This document shows, piece by piece, positions 43,747-55,973 of a DNA stretch of 64,000 nt. Location of the stretch: NCBI GenBank assembly GCA_020536535.1, contig JAHLWZ010000822.1:45337-109336 (forward strand), given 5' to 3'. The notes below the pieces were generated by a model that was not told where the DNA came from, searched no databases, and saw nothing but the letters and a program-made list of their open reading frames with translations. Position numbers and translations under genes: made by a program. The stretch's first letter is position 1; each line of letters begins with the position of its first letter. This DNA is from Pelomyxa schiedti. Its lineage: Eukaryota > Evosea > Pelobiontida > Pelomyxidae.

Positions 43747-46700
43747 ATGGAGATGCAACAACAGAGATCAGAGGACGTCGCGGACGCGTCGGGGGTGAGC
43801 GCCTCAGCTATTGCGAATGCGAGTTCGGCGGCGAGCAGCAGCGGGAGCAGCGGGGCGCCGCCCACTTCCCCTCCTGGGTTTGCTGCCACCTCGCTGTGCG
43901 GCTGCCCCACGGCCCCGTCTGTGTGCTGCGCGCGGGGCCCCGCGGGGAGCCGAGGGGGCACGTCGCGGCCCAGGCCCGAGTGCAAGTGCATGCTGGAGTC
44001 GGCCGAGTTTGACAGGGGCGCGTCCTCGTGCGAGGGGTGCCGCGGCGGCGGGGCGTGCGAGGGGGCCAACCACAGCCCGGCGCCCCGCGACCCCTCTCCC
44101 TCCCCCTGTCCCTCGTCTTCGTCGGCCGAGCCGCCGCCGCCCCCGTCTGCTCCGGGTTGCTGCGCCCCCCCGGGGGGGACACTCACTGGCAAGAGGCCGA
44201 GGCCGGCGGATACAGTGGGTGCCGTGGCGACCGAGACCAACAACCAGGGGCGATGCTGCGGTGGCGGGGGTGAGGGCGAGGGCGCCGACGACGACGATGA
44301 TGATGGTGATGGTGAGGGTGAGGGTGAGGGGGGCTGGAGCAATTGTGGCATTGTGGGACAAAGTGGGGAAGGAGGGAATGGGAGCGGGGGCGGGGACAGG
44401 GACAGGGACAGGGACAGGGACATGGACGAGGCTGGCGTAGTCGCGGTGGAAGGGGAGAATGTGTTGCATACACCTGCTTCCGGAATTATGGGGCGGCAGC
44501 AATCACAGTCAGAAGTACAAAAGCAAAAGCAAAAACCAAAGAAAACTCAAACACATAAGCAACAGCAAACCCAACCACATCAAGTACAATCACCACATCA
44601 AGTACCAATATCACAACAGTCACTAGTTCATGCTGAACTCCAACCACCCCAATCACAGTCACAGCCACAGCCACAGCCACAATCACAGCCACAGCCACAG
44701 TCACAATCACAATCACAGTCACAGTCACAGTCACAGTCACCACAACCTAAGTATGATTGGCAGCAGGCCTACGCTGACAACGACACCTGGATGACGCGAA
44801 TAGCTGCAATTCCTCCTCCACCCCCTAATTCTGCGGTTTCACAAGTTAGCCCACGATCGGCAAACTTTTACAAGAGACGCCGGGTTGCAACTCCCCGTAG
44901 TACGTGTGCTCCCCCACCCACTTCCCCTGCACTGGAACACCCTAGTTGCCCTCCTCCTTCTGCCAAACAAACTCCCATGAGCCATAAAACGACTACACGC
45001 ACACCTTCACAATCTGCCACTCCTATCACAGCGAGAACACGTCAAAGGACTTCAAGCACCAGAAAGAGAGTTGGCCAGTCAGTTGAGACAGTGGCCCCTC
45101 CATCTCCACAACTGGAGGTACAAGTTATCTAAAAAATGCGTCCTAGCACCCTGCATTTCATCTCACAGTTTGACAGGGAACCAAAGATAATCCTGTTGAA
45201 GTTGATGATTTTGTCCCCCCTCCATGTACTCCTCTCAAGGTTGCACCAGTAAACCCCAATATCCCAGTGACACCACCACCTCGTGCCAAACATGCTTATG
45301 GCGTGAAGGATGTAGTTTTCATGAAGAAAAGTATGCCTGGCGAGGGCACATGTGCATTTGGGAACAGAACCTTGCGGATTTTCAGCCAAGTACGTACCAT
45401 TTGTTGATGCTTTAACTTATAGACCACTGTAGTCCTTCAAGCCTATTGAAATTGCCGCCCAAACAGTGAAGGAAATAAAGGTTTCTGACGATATGCCTGT
45501 GCACGTGTGTATAGTTTTTGCAGCCTTGGATGACCCCTCCAAAGAAATAGAGATGACATTTGTTACTGAAGGTATTTATCATTTAAATTGTTATTGACTC
45601 TGATCTCTGTAAGGTGGTCCTGGAAGCCCAAAAGAGCTTTCTTCATACCTTCAGTCGTGGAAGGGAAATCTCAGCTCGGCAATGGTAACTAGATCTATGT
45701 CCCGCAGAGCCGCTGCCGCCACACCCCGGGTGGTATCTCAGATCGATGTAGATTCTGTTTTCCCGCCAGATATGATGGAAGAGGGAATTATTGAGATATC
45801 ACCATTGGAAGAGGACAATACTATTGTGTTGAGATACCCAGAAGGCGACCCAGATGCAATTGCTTTGAGTAGTGGTGATATTGCGAGACTAAAACCCAAG
45901 AGATTGATCAATGACAACTTGATTGCATTTTATATGCGCTTCTGCACTGAAAGAGCCCAGAATAAAGAGAGATTTCATTTTTTCAACACGTACTTTTTCA
46001 GTGGACTGCAGCGTGGCAGAGATGTACACAAATGGACACGGAACGTATGGTCCTCATCCCCATCTGAACTATATACGAGATAGACAGGTGAATATTTTCG
46101 AAAAAGATTTCCTTGTGATACCTGTTCATATAGGATCAGAGAGGGCTGTATGCCAAACTCTGGCGTACGTAAATATTTTAACAAAAATGTAGGCTCATTG
46201 GAACTTGGTGATAGTTGTGCTTGCCACTAGCCCCGAAGTCTTCAAAGAAGCACCTTGCCTTATTATGCTGGATTCGATATCTGGGAATTACCATAAACCG
46301 ATTGCCGGGCTTATCAGAAAGTATCTTAAAGAAGAATGGCAAGCAAGACATCCTGATGAAGGCCCTACTCCTTCCCGAGATTTTGGATCTGTCGGTCTAC
46401 TCTATCAGGCCCCAAGGAGTGTACAGATGCAGTCAAATACATGGGATTGTGGTGTCTACTTACTATACTTTATCAAGGTATTATTACCTTCGTTTCCATT
46501 GGTCCCCCATCCGAGCTTCACCCCCTTCAAAACAGCTTTTTGTCGAGGAGAATCCCAGGAGCATCGCCGACATCAATAGCTGGAACCAAATCATCACACC
46601 CAGACAAGTGGAAACCTTCAGGGGAGAACTACAGCAGACGATTCGAGCCCTAATCCCCGCCGACCCCAACACTGCGGCCGCCGAAGATGATGTGGTGCCA

Positions 46701-47060
46701 CCGGCTCTCTCTCCTGAGACTCCGCCTACCCAGCCATCGCAAACACCCGCGGCCACACCCACAACACCCAGCCACAGCCAGCTACCGCAAATCAAAGTTC
46801 ACAGCAGAAGGACTTCGTGCTGCACAACACCATCATCAACAGCTACAACCACAACCACGCACAGTGCTGAAAGTGATCCTAATACTCCACAACCATCCCA
46901 CAATCCCTCTTCACCCCAGATATCACTACTGTCCCCTTCATCACCCCTAACACCCCAACACACTCAGGAAATTTCTACTACAACTACCACAGCCCAACCC
47001 CCACAACTCACTGACGAGGAACATCACACCCAAAATAGCACAAACAAAGGTGGAATGTAA
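43747..47060 (+). CDS. Ulp1/SENP-type SUMO protease
   Basis: The start is the ATG at 43747 ([11 protein letters not shown]). The first exon of about 455 codons is low-complexity: Ser/Gly/Cys/Pro-rich, a poly-Asp/Gly-Glu run, then a long Gln-Ser repeat. Seven or so exons follow with the C48 peptidase core: [66 protein letters not shown], then [19 protein letters not shown]. The catalytic His (AHW), Asp (LDS), Gln (QMQ) and Cys (DCG) are all present. The AHW exon joins after GSERA by a GTATGC donor. Ulp1 enzymes process SUMO precursors and remove SUMO from targets, often at nuclear pores. The C-terminal tail after about 46650 is Thr/Pro/Ser-rich. The same-strand Yip1-domain gene ends 130 bp upstream. 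Confidence 0.88.
44393..44422. repeat. GACAGG hexanucleotide repeat in the SUMO protease first exon
   Basis: About five tandem GACAGG units code for alternating Asp-Arg in the SUMO protease N-terminus. A similar GTCCCC-type hexamer run lies near 63785-63830 in the last gene of the window. Confidence 0.8.
44651..44740. repeat. CAGTCA/CAGCCA hexanucleotide repeat in the SUMO protease first exon
   Basis: About fifteen near-tandem six-base units encode the alternating Gln-Ser / Gln-Pro tract of the SUMO protease N-terminus. Units vary at two positions, so part of the array is old and part looks recent. Confidence 0.85.
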
Positions 47061-47134
47061 CCACCCAAAGAAAAGGAAATTTTTCATACTTTGTGTTTCT
47101 ATTGACATTTTACGAGGGGTGTTTTTTGTTTCTT

Positions 47135-48252
47135 CTAGGTCTTGTTGGGGACTGGGTTGGCTTCAGGTGCTTTCAACCAAATAGGGCGGACTTCCCTAAT
47201 TACATATTCATCAACTCCATCAGGTAGCATGGCTTTCAAAGTGGCACAATCATTGTCCCTCATTGCTTTTCTCACGGCTGTGGAGCTGACCTCTCTCAAC
47301 TCACCAGGAACAATCTCAATTTTAGAAGGTTCTGCACCAGCGTTTTTTACTGCTTCCATTACACGGGCCAATTCTGCAGTATGGGAAGGTCTCCCTAAAA
47401 CAAGCCAAGTGCACATAGAATTCCTATATGCACAGCAGCGCAGAACAACATCCGCACCATATATTTCACGTACTTCCCACTTATAGGCTTTGATGAGTGG
47501 TGGATGGAAGGTTTACAAAGTCAATGCAGTATCAAGTCAAAGTATGCATACAAACTTGGAAATTTTTCGATAAGGTAGTCAAGAATCAATTGCCTTGAAG
47601 AACGCCCATTGGGGTAGCCCCATGGACAGACATCAATCCAATCAGAGTTAGAGACGGCAAGTCTTTGTAACACTGAATATTGAAGATATAGGAAGGACAC
47701 ATTTTAGCACCTGCACATTGCGTTCCTGGCTGAAAGATTAATAAAGTCATTACCAAGTTTGGATGAAACATAAGAATCAGATGATGGTGCAAGGTATCCA
47801 CCAACAACCTTTGGTTTGAGTAGGCAAAAAAATAACTACACCACAGTTACCTTGAGGTAATATTTGTTTTCCAGATATTCTTTAGCTTTATCGAACATTT
47901 CCATGTGCATTTTGTGAACTGATTTGCGGATTAAAATAATAAAAAAAACCAGTGGCTATAAGTAGATACTCGGGGCGAAAGAGCCTGAGGAGAGTAAGAC
48001 CATAAAACGGAGGTCGGAAGTGTCCCCCCCAATGGCAGTTATGGGATCAGTTATTTTCTTGATGTTTGCGGTTATTTTGTCCACAGACACGGGGTGTGAC
48101 AAGGGGTCGTTTTCAATGGGCTCAATGGCAAACCCATTTAGCGGGCCCACTTGGTCCCGAAACCACGAAACTCGACTGACACCACTTCCTTGCACCGTAG
48201 CGGGCTTGGAAACTTCGGCCTCAGCAGCTGGGCTTGAAGAGGAAACCCCCAT
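47135..48252 (-). CDS. Nicotinamide mononucleotide adenylyltransferase
   Basis: The start is the ATG at 48252. The first 75 residues are a Ser/Ala-rich leader. Then LRFMVLLSSGSFAP joins across an intron (donor GTATCTAC near 47965) to IHKMHMEMFDKAKEYL, giving the GSFxPxHxxH nucleotide-binding signature. Later exons carry GGYLAPSSDSY, SNSDWIDVCPWGY and RQLILDYLIEKFP. The last exon has ADVVLRCCAYRNSM and VSSTAVRKAM, the second being the conserved SSTxxR motif, then LPDGVDEYV. The enzyme joins NMN or NaMN with ATP to make NAD or NaAD. Spacing and motifs match eukaryotic NMNATs. The junction before the SDW exon is uncertain because two acceptor choices exist. The gene converges on the SUMO protease gene with 74 bp between stops, and is divergent from the RasGAP receptor gene. 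Confidence 0.85.
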
Positions 48253-48569
48253 CAAATTGTGCTTTGTGGAATGTCAGTTGGAAAGGTCAGAATACAAAAA
48301 AAGGGAAACGCGCCGAGTAACGTCAAGAACACGGAAGATCTTAATTGAAGAAATGCCAGTGCTGCCACTCACGGGGTTATTAATACCCAATCGAAGAGGG
48401 AAAAAAGAAACCCACAAACTTAATTTCTCGTAATGCCACAGAAGGAAAGTAGGAAAAAGACAACGAATCGATAAAGAAAAACAAAAAAAAACTTTGACAA
48501 CAAAGCCCGGGCTTTGTCGCTGTTCCCCGGACCCCACAAAAACATAAGAAATAGACAACCCACACCGCC
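48253..48569. promoter_or_regulatory. Divergent promoter region of NMNAT and RasGAP receptor genes
   Basis: About 317 bp separate the two start codons. The centre is A/T-rich (AAAAACAAAAAAAAAC near 48477-48492). A minus-strand frame at 48274-48615 has no domain signal. No specific element is recognisable. Confidence 0.4.
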
Positions 48570-51500
48570 ATGCCGGGGACCAAGATCCGCCCACGAACGA
48601 CGACCTCGTGGCCAATGGCTAATGCGCGAACAGCGATAACAACGTTATTTATCGTATCGACCTTGTTTGGTCGCTACTACGTAGGGGCTGACGAAAGTTG
48701 CACATTTGTCAACGAATCACCTTTGTTCGTCTTTCCTCCCAGTGCGTTGCCCCTTTCTTGTTTTCACCTTACCACTAGCTGTTTTTTTCCAGTGGGTTTA
48801 CCGATTTTCAGGCGGCTATGTGTTTGACGAAGTCGGGCTGGGAAGGCAGGTCAACTTCACGGTACTTGTTCCTTTTTTTCCTCTCCGTTTGTAATTTACC
48901 TGCCACAAATTCCAGTGGACTTTCACTTCTTGGGCTAAAGGGGAAAACTGTACTTGCCATCACTTTGTTCTGTACTTAGCTGGGGCGGATTCCTATAAGT
49001 GTGGAGATTGTTCATTGAGTACTTGGCTTAATTTAACTTAAAGATCGGATTTTATTGATTGTGCTTTTAACTTCACAAGTGTTACCCCATTTTACGACAC
49101 TGTCACGCTAACAGAAGCTGGAGACTACACTTGGAAGATCGAGTCTTGCAATTGTACTCCCCCCCTTTTTAGCCGCCAATTCACTGTTCTAGGGGAATTG
49201 TACAACAACGAAGTTCAGATTTGTACAGTATTACCCTTTTCTGGTGTTCCCTTTTGCGTCAGAGCTGGCCCGCAGACTAAACCCACTCTCGATTCCCCAA
49301 AGGGAGGCGCTCCACAATCTAGGACACCAACATTCACAGTAGGTTACTGTAACTATTTTTTCAGAGGTTTTAAAACATAACAGTGGGAAACCATCAGCGA
49401 CTGGGGCCGCTCATGCACAACAGACGATGTCAACACTATCACTATTCTCCTTAAAAATGAAACTACCGACTTCCAGGTATTGGATTGGGTACTAGGGTGC
49501 AAGACTTATCTGTGGGCAGGTTTGGCACGTTCTTGATGGCTCTGAGACATCTTTCGATACGCCAGTTTTTGAAAGTTTTGAAAACGGTCTTTATACATGG
49601 AAACTCTCAATTTCTAATGGGTAAGATTAATTTTTTTTTCCCGGTAAAAACACTTCCTTTCTCCCAGGTACTCTTCCGCTTTGAACTCCTCGGAAGCACA
49701 ATTCACTATTTGTGACAATGGCACCTCTCCAGTTGCTCCAGTGTTGACTATACCAGGCGCTGAATACCTGCCTAGACTTCCTTCTTTCACATGGTTGTTT
49801 ACTTCTTTGTCTTCAACTTTCCAACTCTGGATAGGACCCTCACAGATTGGGGATATGACTGTGGCAATAGTGCTGCTCGCAAATTCGTGATTTATATAGA
49901 TACATCACTATCTCCAACTACGCTAGTTGGGGAGACCGCCTCTTCTGTTTATTCTTGGTCTGCAACAGAGAAATTGAACAATGGGCAAACTTATAGGATA
50001 AGAGTCAGCGCTGTTAATGGGATGGAGTTAGAAACATCGAGCGCTGTTTATACCTTCGTTGTTTGTGAAGATACGGCTCCCTCTGTCCTCCTTTCAGTTT
50101 GTTATCATCTTGTGCAAGGTTTTCTTCCTAACTATTCCTCAGGTAAGTCCTCCAAGTTCTGTTGTTGGTGATATCGATAGCCCAATCACTTTTTCTTGGG
50201 CTTCTCCGTCCAGCTGGGGTTTTGTATGTGGTAGCAATGCATCACTGAGCTACGAGTTCTCCTATGCTGGAGATACTTTTACAACATACGAAAATACGTA
50301 TGAATCTACTATTGCCGACCTATCTGGACTTCACTCCTGGAGCGTCACTGCTGTAAATAATGCGTTATCCAAGCGCAGTGACTTTAGTTTCAGCCTCTGC
50401 TCACCTACTGGCACTGGCGTTCCTTCAAATCTAGCAGTAGAGGTATTTCTTTTGAGCTAAAACATGGAAGGAATTAAGATTAACCAGGATAAATTGAGCA
50501 CACCTAAACTTGTATGGGAATGCTACACTGGTGATTCCTGTTCACTAGGGACCCCTTCATTCCTGCTTCATTTGTACAATAGCGGTCGTAACCTTTCTGT
50601 TTCTGTGGAAACAACAAGTAAAGCTGATGGAGGCGAGTACACTCCTTCCCCACCTCTATCTTCTGGGGTATGGACCTGGATAGTTTTTGCAAATAACGGA
50701 TATGACGGTTTTTTACCTCTCGTGGTAACTGCGTTCTAATTGTTCTGCAGCAAACTGGAACAATGCGGCATCTCAATTTTGTATTACTTCGGTTGACAAG
50801 CCAACCCTCATTTCACCAGCTGACGGGAATCACACAAATTCCCTTGTTACTTTTGAGTGGATCATTAACCACTCTTATCTGTGCCCAGAAGACGATTCTT
50901 CCCTTAATTGCACACTCGTTTTGGGTACATCCACAAATGTTACCCGAATATCAATTGGGTCTGCTACCACTGGGGCGATGAGCTACTCAATTGATTTGCC
51001 GATATCAGGAGAAGTATGGTGGAATGTTGAAGTTATCGGTGCAACTACAGGTTCATTATTTGCCAGAAGTGACACGCACTGGTTTGATTTCTTTTACTGG
51101 TGAGTCTTTCTCTTCACAATTAAGGAACTAAAATGGAGGTAGCTTTGGACAATCTGCGTCCACGGCAACTGAGATTTTTCCGTTCGATGCTACTCTAGGA
51201 GATGGTTCCACACTGACTTGGGAAGACAAGGGCCTGGGAACCAATTGTGGTTCTTCCACCTCAATCCGGGGTTATACTGTTAGTGTGATGGATAAGAGTT
51301 CGTTCCTACGCACAATTACTTCCACCACTACAGCAGTCAACGTTTCTGGTCTTGCAGCTGGTGTAACGTATCAGTGGACGGTAGAAAAGTGACAAACCAG
51401 TAACTGTTTTAATGGATTGAGTAGATAGCTGCTTCAAATGGTCTTACGACAGTCTCCTCCGGTCCATTCTCTTTTATTCATTGCTTGACTGGTGCCACTG

Positions 51501-54500
51501 TGCCTGCTGTAACTGGTGCCTCACCCTCCAACCAAAACGTTCCTCTTCCAGTCAAACTTCAATGGGATGCCATTAATTGTACGTTCCAGAGACAACTTTT
51601 TGTTTTAAAAAAAAACCCTGATATTCGCAGTTAAAGGATGTGGCCCTCGGTCAATAGAAATTCTCCTTAATGGAGAGCTAATTGATACTGTTGCAGAGGA
51701 TAAAACTGAGTACACAATCCGTACAACAATCCTCAACTCAGAAGTACACCCACTTTTCAAAATCCTCCAATTAACAAAGCTAGGGTTCTTACAATTGGAC
51801 CCTTATTGCTTATGACGGAGATAAGTCAACCAAAAACGGAGTTTACTCATTTTCTGTGTGCATCTCTGTTCCCCCTTCTGCTCCAGGACTCGACTCTCTG
51901 CTTCCTGGTTGGTACCCAGGTCTTTTCACACCCGCACTCATACCCTGTTTAAGTTGATGGATCCCATCTGTCTTTGGATGATGCAGTATTGAGCTGGCAT
52001 GACGCCAGTATGGATTGGGGAAGCTCAAGCTGTGGAGTGCTCGAGAAGAAGTACTATCTCTACCTCGGGACAAGCCCTTCCAACTTGACCCTTCTTGCCG
52101 TTTTAGCAGATACCACTACAAGGTGGGGCTAATTTTCACCTTCGGAATTCCCTGCGCTAACATGTCCGATTTGCAGTTATTCTCTTAAAAGCAATCGAAC
52201 CTTTATAGAAACTAGTAGTTCCTTCCTTTGGTTTTGGAACGTCATACCGAGCAATAGTCCTTCCATACTATCTACAGCAAGTTCCACGCAATCCCTGTGG
52301 TTGTGCACGTCAATAAACCCTTCAATTCCTCGCCTAGTGTCTCCTGTTCCCGCCAGTTCTATTGGTTTGCCAGCCCTTTTGGAGTGGGACGAGATCTCTT
52401 TTGGAGAAGATTGCATTGGCCAAGAAGTCTACTATTTACTTTTCATTGGACCCTCCACAGCTGATCTCCAATCAGTTGCGGAACTGCCGGCTTATGCTAC
52501 CTCATACCTTCTGGAAAATTACACTACTGGTACTCCACTCAGTTGGCTAAGGACTTATTAACCTAGCCCAGGACAAACGTATTGGAAAATTTCCAAAATA
52601 TCTCCGCTGGCAATAGTTCCGAGCGCCGTAGAATAGTATTTCTTTTTTCACCAGTATTGTCTGTAATTAACGTTCCCAGTTTCTATGTATGCACACCAGG
52701 CATTCCTGATGCGCCAGTCCCCACCCCGTCTTTGACTGCTGGTGTCTTAGTAGCCCCTGTCACCCTCTCATGGTCTCGGCCAAATATGGGCTCATGTGCG
52801 CCTTTTCCTTATTGGTTTTTTGCCTAATTTTATTCCCATAAGGTTCTGGTGAAGAATCTTATAATGTCTTCATCACCAAGGGGTCTGTTCCCCAGTATCG
52901 TGCTACAACCACAAATTTGAGCTTCACTTTTTCCTTCGATTCTGTTGATATTACTCTAACATCTGGGACTTACTACTGGTCCGTTCAGGTACGCATTTAC
53001 CTGCTCATATCCACCCCTCATTAACATCCAGGCCAACAATGGCTACTTTACCAGTGCCTTAAGTAAAAAACAACAAATTGAGATTTGTGTGCCGTCACCA
53101 CCACCCAAGCCTGTTTTGATATCTCCACCCGATGGAGCCGAGGACGAGCCACAAAATATTACGTTCCATGTTGCTCCCACTATTTCTTGGGGAGAGTCGT
53201 GTGGTGTTAATCCCGGTGCTGCTGAATATAGGGTTTGTCCCACCTCTTTTTACACTTACTAACCAGGGAGCACAGCTATTGACTGGTTTGGAAACACTTG
53301 ACACTGACTCCCCTGTTTCTGTGGCAGGGACCACCGCCCCTAACAGTGAAACTGGGACTATCACATTCGCGGTTTGGTCACACCCTACTTCTTGGTCCAT
53401 GACCCTTTGATAAAGGTTACACTGCAAATGGCAACCTGGGTGTGGAGTGTTGATTATGCCAATGACTACGGTCTCACCAATCGTGCGGCACAACGATATG
53501 TTGATGTGTGTCAAGAATATCTTCCAACCGCCCCTACACCCCTTACTCCTGAATCTGGTGATAAAAATATCACAACATTCGGTCAGTGTCCCATCACAAT
53601 ATGTGCATCATTCTTACGAAAACTAGAACCCGTTTTAACCTGGCTAGAATTGAAGTCTACCGATTTCGGCAAAGTTTGTTCTTCTGTACAGTCTGTTGCT
53701 CAGATCGAACTTTACTTTGGTGTCGGGGGCTCATGGGTGACTGGAAATGAATCTTCTTTACCCCACGTCTGGAGTGGTGTGCCCTCTGCCACATCCTACA
53801 AATTTGATGGTGTGTGATTATTATTTTTTCCTAGAAATAATTTCCTTACAGCTTTAAATGTGTCTACTGTCTACACTTGGCAACTTGCCGCCTACAACGG
53901 CTACCATCGCACGATGTCGCCTATCTTTAACTTTACCACGCGAACCACTGATTGCTCTCTCGTCAACTGTACCTTTGGTAAGGGACTTTGTGACAAGGCA
54001 ACTGCTATTTGTGTGTGTTTGCCTGGATGGCACGGGCCCTCCTGTGACATTGAAGACTCGACTTCTACTGAAGCTGAAGGACTTCCAAGTATTTTGAGTT
54101 AATTAGGTTGTTCTTTAAATTCATCTTTCATAGAGTGGGTCATTGCCATTATAGCTGTTGGCTCAGTACTTGTTGCACTCGTTGGTGCAGCTGTTATTGC
54201 AATAATACTGGTTCGGAAAGTGAGAGCTCGCCAGCGTTATACTATCAAGCCTCCGGACTTCGATGAAATCAAGTTTTCACCCGTGAAGGAGCCCATGTTC
54301 TTTATCCCAGAGCAGGAGAACTTCCCTGTGGCATTAATGGAACAGGTAAAATGCCTTGCAGGAATCCCACGGACTAAGAAAAATCCAGTTCCTTTTCGGA
54401 AGTGATAACATGAAACCAATATGGGACCTATGTAAACTCACAGCAGTGACGGAGGCGGATACTGTTGCCAAAGCATTGGTGTATGCCTCAGAGCGCCGAA

Positions 54501-55734
54501 AGCAAGGTTATCTTTTTTCTTGAAGCATTGCCATTAACATTCTACAGGCTTACCCCTTCTCACCATGTTGATATCAAACGAAGTAGATGAAGCAAATTCC
54601 CCAGAAGCATTATTCCGCGCCAACAGTTTTGCTACCAAGGCACTTAGCTCATCTTCCCTGCTTCCTTAACTTTCATAGGCCTTCAAATACTACTCTAAAA
54701 TGATTGGCCTTCCATATGTTTTCAAAACACTAGCAGTTCTTCTACAAGGCTTGATACGAGACCTTGAAGGTTTTTGCGCTCCACCATTCTTTTTCCCGGC
54801 TGAATAAATTAAGATACGGAGGAAGAACAAAAGAGAAAAGATGAGGAAGCTGGGTCTGGTGAGGTTTCATCTGTCAAGTTGTTCAATGCTCAGTATGAGT
54901 TGGACCCCGACAAGATTGGGGACATAGAGGATGCAAGCATAAACGTTCTCACACTGGAGTTCTCATGTCAGAAGTTCATTGTGCAAATTACTCGATCAGC
55001 TCCCAATTGCCCAGGGTGAGGCTTAACCTTCGATTTCATTCTGTTCATCTTTTCCAAGGGAGTTCAAACGTCTTTGTGCACACATTAGGGAGATCGTTGA
55101 AGCTAAATTCCCCCCTTATGTGTACAAGGCCATTGGTGCCTTTATATTCCTTCGCTTCTACAACACAGCCATCACCGTACCTGAGAACTACGGGCTTATG
55201 ACAGGTTAATCATCAAAAAGGAAATAAACCTAGTTTCTAACTTGGAGGGGGAAAAAACAGAGCCACCAGGGCCTGTTGCCCGAAGACAGTTGATCATGCT
55301 GTCAAAGGTCCTACAGAATCTGTCCAATGGTGTAAAATTTGGTGACAAGGAAGAGTTTATGAAGAAGTTGAATAGATTCATAGATACAAACGCACAGCCA
55401 CTGCTAAAGTTTTTCGACAGACTTTGTGTAAGCATTGTCCATCCCCGAATACCGCTTGCTAATGCCTCAACCCATACAGGACAAAGATGCACCACTGGCT
55501 GGTGATGTGGTTATAACCGACGAAATGTACCACGCCTGCATCGCCACACTCTTCAACCAGCTGTGTGTCATTAATCAGGACTCGACAGCCAAGCTCGACT
55601 CGCTCAATCTCCCGCCGGAGATTGTGGCGTGTGTCAGAGCCGGCGGCCAGAAAAAGAAGAAGCACCGCCACCATCACAACGAGGAACAACCTCTCATTAC
55701 AAGCGCCACTTCAACACAACCAACCGACGGGTAA
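48570..55734 (+). CDS. Receptor-like transmembrane RasGAP protein
   Basis: The start is the ATG at 48570; residues 20-42 (TAITTLFIVSTLFGRYYVGA) form a signal or anchor helix. About 5 kb of short exons then encode repeated modules of about 100 residues with PxxPxxxxPxDG openings, VxFxW strands and Asn-X-Ser/Thr sites. They look fibronectin-III-like, though no single module is strongly typical. An EGF-like module follows (CTFGKGLCDKATAICVC, then GWHGPSC). One span follows (WVIAIIAVGSVLVALVGAAV, ending in a basic RKVRAR stop-transfer). The cytoplasmic part is a RasGAP domain: LLTMLISNEVDEANSPEAL, FRANSFATKAFKYYSKMIG with the finger Arg candidate, AFIFLRFYNTAITVP and LIMLSKVLQNLSNGVKFG. It ends with a basic KKKKHRHHH tail. 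RasGAPs speed GTP hydrolysis by Ras. Splice phases join the TM exon to the RasGAP exons in frame. Confidence 0.8.
54640..54678 (+). other. Candidate GC-AG intron inside the RasGAP domain
   Basis: The motif FRANSFATKAF needs the sequence 54640-54678 removed; it begins GCACTT and ends TTTCATAG, and contains an in-frame stop. No GT is available at that position. The 39-nt length equals that of the shortest intron I placed. Coding on both sides matches the RasGAP family closely, so the boundary is well fixed. Confidence 0.7.
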
Positions 55735-55973
55735 TAAGAAACATCTTACGTTGTAAAAAAAAACTCCAATGTTTATTCGTTAGGAAACTCTGTTTAAGGT
55801 TATATTGTTCACTGTTTACTTATGACAACGACGGGTTTTGGGTGCCTAAAGGAGTCCCAGCATAGAGACGTTCTAAAGTACAGAATCAAATGTTGTCTAA
55901 GTGGCCACAGGTCTTTTCCATTGGGTGGCCTTGGTTGTTGGATTGTAGTAGTACTTTCTGCCTGATGCATCCT

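Noticed and set aside
44651-44740. A CRISPR-like or satellite array
   Set aside because: The six-base periodic units lie in frame in a coding exon and encode a Gln-Ser tract; there are no spacers.
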